Positions 57,495 through 64,000 of a DNA stretch of 64,000 bases are shown here, in pieces (position 1 is the first letter of the stretch; every line of letters starts with the position of its first letter). The stretch is taken from assembly GCA_022414725.1 (NCBI GenBank), contig CM039462.1, forward strand, positions 115,751,409 to 115,815,408, written 5' to 3'. The notes under the pieces were generated by a model. That model saw nothing but the letters and a program-made list of their open reading frames with translations. It was not told the origin of the DNA and did not search any database. Position numbers and translations under genes: made by a program. The DNA is from Microglena sp. YARC (Eukaryota > Chlorophyta > Chlorophyceae > Chlamydomonadales > Chlamydomonadaceae).

Positions 57495-57984
57495 TCAGCT
57501 CCTTGATTTGGTATTTAAAATCCCCAATCAGGGGGGGCATACTTCGCTGCCCAAATGTATCTGTCCCTCACTCCTCCTAGCCTTTCTTAGTTTACACATG
57601 CACCTTCCTGGCAGATCCAGAACACTGATCCCATACACTTTATCTGATTACTGACTGATTGCTTCTTGATGGATTGCTTTCTCCTATTTAGCCGAAGCCT
57701 GGATCCTTTGATTGACTTCTCCTTACCCCAGTCTGTAACTTCCTGGCAGCCCCTAAAACTGCCCCACTAGATCAATTAATTCAGAGTTCCCTAGATAGAG
57801 TTCATCCCCTGGCTATGCTTGCTCATCTGCAACTGCCAGACAATTCTCTTTTGATCCCTTAGCAAGCCTGATCAGGTACAGTTATTGTACCTGCACATTC
57901 TAATTTTCACCGTCCCTCTAGTATATTTTAAATCTCCAAATTCTAGGAATTCTTCCATATGAAGAATACCAGAATTGGGGGGGA
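57495..57984. other. Copia 3' untranslated region
   Basis: No gene. Contains an AGGGGGGGCAT word at about 57530 and the stronger polypurine tract candidate TTGGGGGGGA at about 57976 just before the LTR. Confidence 0.6.
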
Positions 57985-58210
57985 TGTTATTGTCCGGCTT
58001 TCATGCCTATTCTAGAGTGACTTAGAGCGCGTGGGTTCCCCACCCTGGCGTGCTCACTGTAGTGCCGCTGCCAGCTAGGGCACGCACACTGTCACCGCAG
58101 TACCCTGATGTTCTGTCAGATCTCCATCATCAATCTCCTCCGGTCCGATTGATGCTTATCTTCTGTAAACAGTTTATACCCTTCATCTATTCCAATCTCC
58201 GAAGACAACA
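57985..58210 (+). repeat. Candidate 3' LTR of the copia element
   Basis: Starts TGTTATTGTCC right after a G7 polypurine tract and ends GACAACA where the tandem array resumes (GCTTCTAGGCAGC). The TG...CA ends and 226-bp length fit a copia LTR. No second copy exists in the window to confirm it. Confidence 0.5.
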
Positions 58211-58475
58211 GCTTCTAGGCAGCTCCATGACATATCCACTAAGATTGCATTCAGGGTTTTGTTTTGGCTACTAGCAACAGCTTTTAGGCAGCTCTGCGAC
58301 ATACCCACTGGGCTACCAGAGCATTCAGGGTTTTGTTTCGGGTATACGCAGCAGCTTCTACGCAGCTCCGCGACATATCCACTGGGCTACGATTGCATTC
58401 ATCAGGGTTTTGTTTCGGCTACACGCAGCAGCTTCTAGGCAGCAGCTCTGTTACTTATCGGCTAGGCTACGCCTC
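58205..58475. repeat. ~70-bp tandem array, 4 units (continuation in block B)
   Basis: CAGCTTCTAGGCAGC and CAGGGTTTTGTTTYGGCTA units as at 20111-21232. Confidence 0.85.
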
Positions 58476-59640
58476 AGGGACAGGTGGGGAGACCGGCTGG
58501 GCCTCTTTGAACACATGGCGTACAACGGTGGGGACTGCAGTAGTTTGCAAGGTAGCAAGTACAACTTTGGTGACTACAGTGAAGGATGATATTGGTGACT
58601 GCCATGCGGTACCGTAATATGCGGATACAGTATAATAGCACACAGTTGGGAATTATAGATGTGGATAAGTTGCAGTGTTAGTGTGTGCAAAGTTGGGGAC
58701 TGCAGCTGTGGGACAGGTGGCAGTGGTAGCTAGTGCTCAATTCTGTAGGAGCTCAAATCCCCCTCGACCCCCCCCCACACACACACACCCTAACTCGGCT
58801 CCCACAATTGCATGCCATCAGAAAAAATAACTTTTCTGGAAAAAAGAGGCCTCCCTACGTGCTTCTCAATCTCCTTCTCCTTAGTAGCTTCATTCACCAT
58901 GTACTCGCGGTACTCAAATATCGCCCCTCGCAGTACTCAAATCCCCCCACCCCACCCCACCCAAACTCCGCTCCCACAAATGCATGCCAGCAGGGAAAAT
59001 AACTCTTCTGGGAAAAAGAGGTCTTCCTATGTGCTTCTTGATCTCCTTCTCCTTAGTAGCTTCCGTCGCCTTGTACTCGCGGTACTCAAATCTCGCCCCT
59101 CGCAGTACCTAAATCCCCCCCACCCTACCCTAACTCCGCTCCCACCAATGCATGCTAGCAGGGAAAATAACTCCTCTAGAAAAATATGCCTCCCCACCAG
59201 TGTATCACTCGAGGATTTGGGCCTGCATGTCTAGTATCAGCATGCTCAAGGGAAACACTGCTCACCACCTGATTCTCAATCTCTTACTCCTCCGTAGCTC
59301 CTGTTGCCTTTTTCTCACGGTACTCCACCTCACACACACACGCACACACACTCGCATATCCCCCCCCCCCCCCCCCCCCCCCACACACACACACCCTCCC
59401 CCACCCCCCACACACACCCAGCTTCCACCCAGCTCCGCCCCTGCCCACCCCCCCACCCCCCCACCCCCACCCCCACCCACCACCACCACCACATCCCCCC
59501 ATCCAAGGCAAACACTGCTCCCCACCTTCTTCTCCATCTCCTCAGCAGCCTTTGTAGCCTTATACTCACGGTACTCCACCTCCTCCTTCGACAGGGCTCA
59601 CTTGGGATGCGCCCTACTGCCGGTCCACCTTGCCTGCATA
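58476..59640. repeat. ~170-bp tandem units and C/CA-rich low complexity
   Basis: Three to four units share GAAAATAACTCTTCTGG, CTCCTTCTCCTTAGTAGCTT and TACTCGCGGTACTCAAAT at about 58800, 58975, 59150 and 59275. 58762-58795 and 59350-59510 are C runs mixed with CACACA. No gene supported. Confidence 0.75.
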
Positions 59641-61100
59641 GACAGCACGATGTAGTGTTGATGCAGTGTTGATGTATGGTAGTGTTAAGGGTACCTGCTT
59701 ATCGTTTGCTGTTGAGTGATGATGCAGTTCTTAAATCTGTTTTGAGGAGCTGACAGTGAAGCCTAAAAAGCTGGTTTGTAAATTAGGTACTCGTGTACTC
59801 GATGATTTGTAGAGGACCAGTTCATCAAGCTTTTGTTTCAACTATACCCCTCCTAGAAATCTGCAGTTCCATGCGGATCCGATTGTGTGCATGGCAGTAG
59901 ATGGAGTGCAATAGGCTTCTCCAGTCCTACAACATGGCTCTATCTTAGCAGCTTCCAGGCTACTCCCTGAGCCAGCCACTTTGCTACACCCAAATATTTC
60001 AGCAGTTATGGACAGCAGATAGTGTCAGCTTCAAGTTGCACTCGGTTGATTTAGGTTTCAGCGAGCGGGAGCTAGAGTGGCACGCCCCAGGGCACTACAG
60101 GAAGCTCGATGCCAGCTCGCTGCCGCTCGAGAGTGGATCCCCCGGTTGACTGCAAAAGCGTCGATGGAGCTTCTTCAGATAATAGCAAGGATCAAGCTAG
60201 CGCGAATGCAGTGGACGCGGTTTTTTCTCAGGTCCATTATAGCTTGACAGTTCGCTACAACTTTCAGTATGCATCACGGCCATGGCTCTAAGATTGCACG
60301 TGAATCGTGTGAGAGCAGCGGGAGTCGATCTGGAGGGCCAGAAGGTAAGAGAGCGGAAGCGTGGGTCATAGACAGCATTTCGTCGAATAAGGTAGGAGTG
60401 CTTACAGGTGTTGAGGTCTATGTATAGTGCATGATGTGGTGTCACTTGGAAAACTGCGATGAATGGGCATGCCATAGGTGGCATGATAAGAATGCCATTA
60501 TCATTGTTTGGGATGCTAGAAGTGTTGCTTGAGTCCCAACTTCATAACATGCACAACCATATCAAGATCTACAGAAGTTAGGATTTTACCACAGTATTGA
60601 TAAGTATGTGTTACAAGTCACCAGCTTTGAAAGTGCTTTCTCGCTTGTACGTAAGGACCCCATCTCCACAAATGACCCAATGCTGCTGATGATGATGACT
60701 GTCATACTAAATCATTCCAAGTACATGTTTTCATGTTTTTTGAAATTGCAAGACATCAGGATTGACAGGGTATGTGAGAAAAAGGAAAGGACAAGTCCTA
60801 TGCAGCGTCGCAAGTGACGCAGAAAATCAGCGGAGTGTGTCGGCAACAGAACGACAGGTGGGAACGATGGAGCTGCCCGGAGCCAGTTAGTTATGAGACA
60901 GTCCGCTGACGTGTCAGGCTTCGTCTCGGTTAGGTGGTCGGTCGGATGGTTGGTCAGACAGACAAAGGGGTCAACCTGGGGGCTCCCGTCCCCCAGGAAG
61001 GGTAGGGGGCTCCGCCAAAAAACATGAATACAAGGGCATATACAGGGGCTTCCCTTAGGGTACCCAAGGTTTAGGCCCATGTATGTTTATTTTGTATATC
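59641..61100. other. Anonymous DNA; paralogous patch at 60085-60320
   Basis: 60085-60320 pairs with 37550-37770. Elsewhere short open frames lack motifs. No gene recognised. Confidence 0.5.
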
Positions 61101-62160
61101 TCATGTGAAGATGGATTCATCACATTGGGTATGGGTTGCAGTTGGGCCCTTTTATAAGTTATATAATAATGTGGCGCATGGCCATCCTTTTGCCAGGTGC
61201 TCCTTGTATTGTATGCCTCAAATTTGATGTAAATAGGCTATTTGCATTCCACACACATCTAGGGTGAAGCTTTATAACATACAAGTGAACGGACCAAGTT
61301 TCAAGCTATATTTGGGTTAGGGTACCCATTTGGCATGTTTAGGGGATGCATGTATTACACATCCATAGGAGGTAGATCTGCTAGGTGTGCACCATGTGCC
61401 ACATACTTGCAAATATATGCCACAAGTCACTGCCTAGGCACCCTTATCAAGGCATGCTTAGGTAGAGAGTACTCATTGTGCCCATGAGGCATAGCCAGAC
61501 CTCCCCCCCCACATGTAGGTGTACCTTATGCCTTCCCCGAGTATGCTTTGTGGCTACCTAGACAAAGGTTACAACTTGGTCCGATGACTATACCATTTTA
61601 ACGTCGCATACCGGGAATAGATCACCAGCTGGGGTCCGACATGAGTGCCGATCTCGCTCCACCACCGAGCCTGGCCTTAGACATGAAGCTGTCTGAGAAG
61701 ACACAATTAAAGTTGAGCCCAAGTACTCTTGCTATGCTGCAGTATGGAACAGAAAATTGCCGAAAGCATCATAAGGCTTAAAAGTAAAAGTGGCGCCACA
61801 GGCCTAAGCCCTATGCGCCCTACTCGGACACTCCAGTCAGTCAGCCGGTCAGGTGTCTGCAGTACATCTTGAACTTCAACTTGGTTTACATTGCTAGTCA
61901 TCTTGAGCAGTGACATCTACATTCAGAGCAGTATTTATTCAAAAAATACCTGTGTTTGATCCTGTCTCCTTGATCATCATTGCATTGTCACAGTCAGGCC
62001 ATAGTTGGCATATTTGACGCAAAATAACATAATGACGAGCCCGCTTCACAACATACATTTGGGGGATCTTCCACTCTTCCCACCATTCTTCGCATACATG
62101 CGTACTAAGAAATTAGTTTATATTTCGACACTATACAAGGAGCACACCTGGGACGCACCA
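61101..62160. other. No feature recognised
   Basis: Ordinary-complexity DNA without open frames above about 100 codons or recognisable motifs. About 61990-62070 may be a weak copy of the CAGGCCATNGTTGRC dispersed repeat. Confidence 0.45.
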
Positions 62161-62194
62161 TCACAAATTGCATCTCGTGTTCACATATTCTCAT

Positions 62195-62945
62195 CTTCAA
62201 CAACCCTTATCCCATCAATCAAAATTAAAAAAAAACGCAACTTCAACAACCCTAATCCTATCAAAGCAATCAGAATTTCAAAAGACCCGTATTTTCAACA
62301 ACCCTAATCCTGTCAGTCAGAATTTCAAAAGACCCGCAACTCCAACAACCCTAATCCTATCAGTCAGGATTTCAAAAGACCCGCAACTCCAACAACCCTA
62401 ATCCTATCAAAGCAATCAGAACTTCAAAATACCTGCAACTTCAACAACCCTAATCCTATCAAAGCAATCAGAACTTCATAAGACCCACAACTTCAACAAC
62501 CCTAATCCTCCAATACAGAATTTCATATGACCCGCAACTTCAACAACCCTAATCCTATCAAAGCAGTCAAAACTTTACAAGACCCGCAACTCAAACAGCC
62601 CTCATCCTATCAATCAGAATTTCAAAAGACCCGCAACTCCAACAACCTTAATCCTATCAAAGCAATCAGAACTTCATAAGACCCACAACTTAAACAACCC
62701 TCATCCTCCAATACAGAATTTCAAATGACCTGCAACTTCAACAACCCTAATCCTATCAAAGCAATCAGAACTTCATAAGACCTGCAACTTCAATTACCCT
62801 AATCCTATCGATCAGAATTTAAAAAGGCCCTGCAACTTCAACAACCCTAATCCTACCATACAGAATTTCAAATGACCCGCAACTTCAACAACCCTAATCC
62901 TATCAGTCAGAATTTCAAAAGACCCGCAACTTCAGCAATATTTAG
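62195..62945. repeat. ~50-bp tandem array (CAACAACCCTAATCCTATC)n, about 15 units
   Basis: Each unit reads CAACAACCCTAATCCTATC, then AAGCAATCAGAACTTC or AGTCAGAATTTC, then AARACCCGCAACTTC. Units vary by an alternative 6-8-bp middle (TATCAAAGCAATC, TATCAGTC, CCAATAC), giving mixed 48-56-bp lengths. Confidence 0.9.
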
Positions 62946-63476
62946 AGGTATCTCAGTCCCATCCATCTATCAGACTCAACAATCAAATAATTTGCATGTA
63001 GGTGTAACCTGACAATGAAACAATAATGTAGTAGTCTCCCTATCATTTAGCAAATTAATGCAAGAGTTATTTTCACCTTCCCCACGTCTGTCAGCATCAC
63101 ATGTTGAGGCTATTTAGTGTTGACTCAAGCCAAGCCCGCACCATAATTTGGGGGGGGGGAGGGGGGTCTTCCAAGTTCCAACCATGCATTCAGGAGTAAA
63201 AGTGCACCAAAACTATGATTATAAGAATAATGCATGGCACCATCCGGAGTTGTTGCAAACTGAAAGTTGATTTCCTTAGTTTTCATATTTTAACCTTTGA
63301 AGCACGACACCATACCACATGCCAGGCTGCATGCACTGGGATGGCTACTACAGTGGGCAGCCCCGGATTGGCTCACATAGTTAGACCGATTGCATGGCAC
63401 ATTAGTGCGTCACACCAGATTGGCTCATATAGGTAGACCAATCGCATGGCATAGTTGTGTGTCACACCAGATTGGC
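62946..63476. other. No gene; short repeats
   Basis: A G-rich patch near 63150. GATTGGCTCA followed by ATAG(G/T)TAGACC and ATTGCATGGCA words occur at about 63370, 63419 and 63470 (~48-bp period). Confidence 0.5.
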
Positions 63477-63965
63477 TCACTGTTCATTCAAAGTGCAATT
63501 CACGCACCATGCACAGTGCTTGCATACTGAGTGCCAAGGATTTTTGCTGCACCAGGGGATGGCCAACCCGCAATCTTGTGCAGTGCGGACTAAGTCATGC
63601 TTCGAACGTCCAGCAGTGCACTTCCCAAGGTCGGCAAGGAACCCTACTCCAAATGGGTCAAATTCTGCCATAAGCATTCCAATTGCTGTAATACGCTGAC
63701 TAAGAGCAGCAGCTGTGGTCACCTCTTGTCCTATGACACACAGACGACTCTTAGGCAATCCTTTCAGCTTCTTCTGGAGGGGACCGTGCATCCCCACCAC
63801 CTGTAGCTCGTCAACAAGCCACAGCCACTCTCCAAAGGTGTGTGTCATGGTTTTTCTGCCCTTGGCCCAATCCACCTCCGATTCCACTTGGATTACCGCG
63901 TACTTCAGTAGGGAGGAGATGTTGTACTTGTGCAGGATGGGCAAGGCGTTGAAAAACATGTCCAA
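63477..63965 (-). CDS. BTB-family protein, C-terminal (BACK-like) exon, paralogue
   Basis: Minus strand, open to the stop at 63477. Begins LDMFFNALPILHKYNISSLL, then VDWAKGRKTM, WLWLVDELQV and RLCVIGQEVTTAAALSQRIT. It matches the block order of 39592-39969 with well under half the residues identical. The acceptor AG present in the other copy (GGCAG before TTGG) is changed to GGAAC here, so either the exon starts further upstream, beyond what can be judged near the window edge, or splicing is lost. Its BTB exon would lie beyond 64000. Confidence 0.5.
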   Translation of the reverse strand: MDMFFNALPILHKYNISSLLKYAVIQVESEVDWAKGRKTMTHTFGEWLWLVDELQVVGMHGPLQKKLKGLPKSRLCVIGQEVTTAAALSQRITAIGMLMAEFDPFGVGFLADLGKCTAGRSKHDLVRTAQDCGLAIPWCSKNPWHSVCKHCAWCVNCTLNEQ

Positions 63966-64000
63966 GTTCCACGTGGAAGCATGCACTAAAGGGCATCCAT

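Larger units (their letters stand above)
53400..58210 (+). mobile_element. Degenerate Ty1/copia LTR retrotransposon
   Basis: Internal domains in copia order: protease, integrase, reverse transcriptase, RNase H. A probable polypurine tract (TTGGGGGGGA, about 57976) and a 3' LTR candidate (57985-58210, TGTTATTG...GACAACA) follow. No 5' LTR, primer-binding site or gag zinc knuckle was found, so the left end is truncated or rearranged. It interrupts the tandem array of block B (left break about 53400, right break about 58205). Confidence 0.85.

Noticed and set aside
62195..62945. Telomeric repeat
   Set aside because: CCCTAA occurs once per ~50-bp unit, never as tandem CCCTAAA.

Overview
This is repeat-dominated nuclear DNA of a eukaryote, most likely a green alga (confidence about 0.6). 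Three things point there. Exon-like copies of the C-terminal domain of long-form ribosome hibernation factor (plastid PSRP1 in algae and plants) lie at 17.7-18.2 kb and 52.3-52.9 kb. The LINE ends in a (TGTAA)n tail, and TGTAA is the known green-algal poly(A) signal. Split BTB/POZ genes with short GT-AG-bounded exons are present. No rRNA gene, functional tRNA gene, CRISPR array, operon or bacterial signal was seen, and no promoter can be placed with confidence.

Layout. 1-1401: (ATAG)n, (ATATAG)n, (AT)n and (AG)n microsatellites. 1.4-6 kb: mostly anonymous DNA with a SINE and short repeats. 6.0-18.4 kb (block A) and 43.9-53.1 kb (block B) are two colinear copies of one segmental duplication. 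Each holds a BTB N-terminal exon (minus), a long Ala/Asp-rich repeat ORF (plus), conserved open blocks 3' of it, and PSRP1-type C-terminal-domain exons (minus). Comparing A with B exposes insertions with empty sites. A carries a hAT-like MITE, a tRNA-derived SINE and a 5'-truncated LINE that B lacks. B carries an 885-bp element with poly-G/poly-C ends that A lacks. 18.4-21.2 kb holds tandem arrays. 21.7-36.3 kb is a giant minisatellite with a higher-order period of about 1,585 bp. 36.4-39.5 kb is low-complexity and anonymous DNA with one decayed coiled-coil exon. 39.6-44.1 kb holds a BTB-gene C-terminal exon and first exon on the minus strand, separated by GGGTGGGT minisatellites and SINEs. 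53.4-58.2 kb is a degenerate Ty1/copia retrotransposon sitting in the B copy of the tandem array. 58.2-64 kb holds more tandem repeats, a short paralogous block and another BTB-type C-terminal exon.

How the parts relate. The repeating order along the window is BTB C-exon, BTB first exon, Ala-rich repeat gene, PSRP1-domain exons, tandem repeats, BTB C-exon. This looks like local tandem duplication followed by independent transposon insertion and decay. The best-preserved coding candidates are the 941-codon repeat ORF in block B, the PSRP1-type exon at 17945-18154, and the BTB exons. Most very long open frames between 21.7 and 36.3 kb are artefacts of stop-poor minisatellite sequence on both strands.
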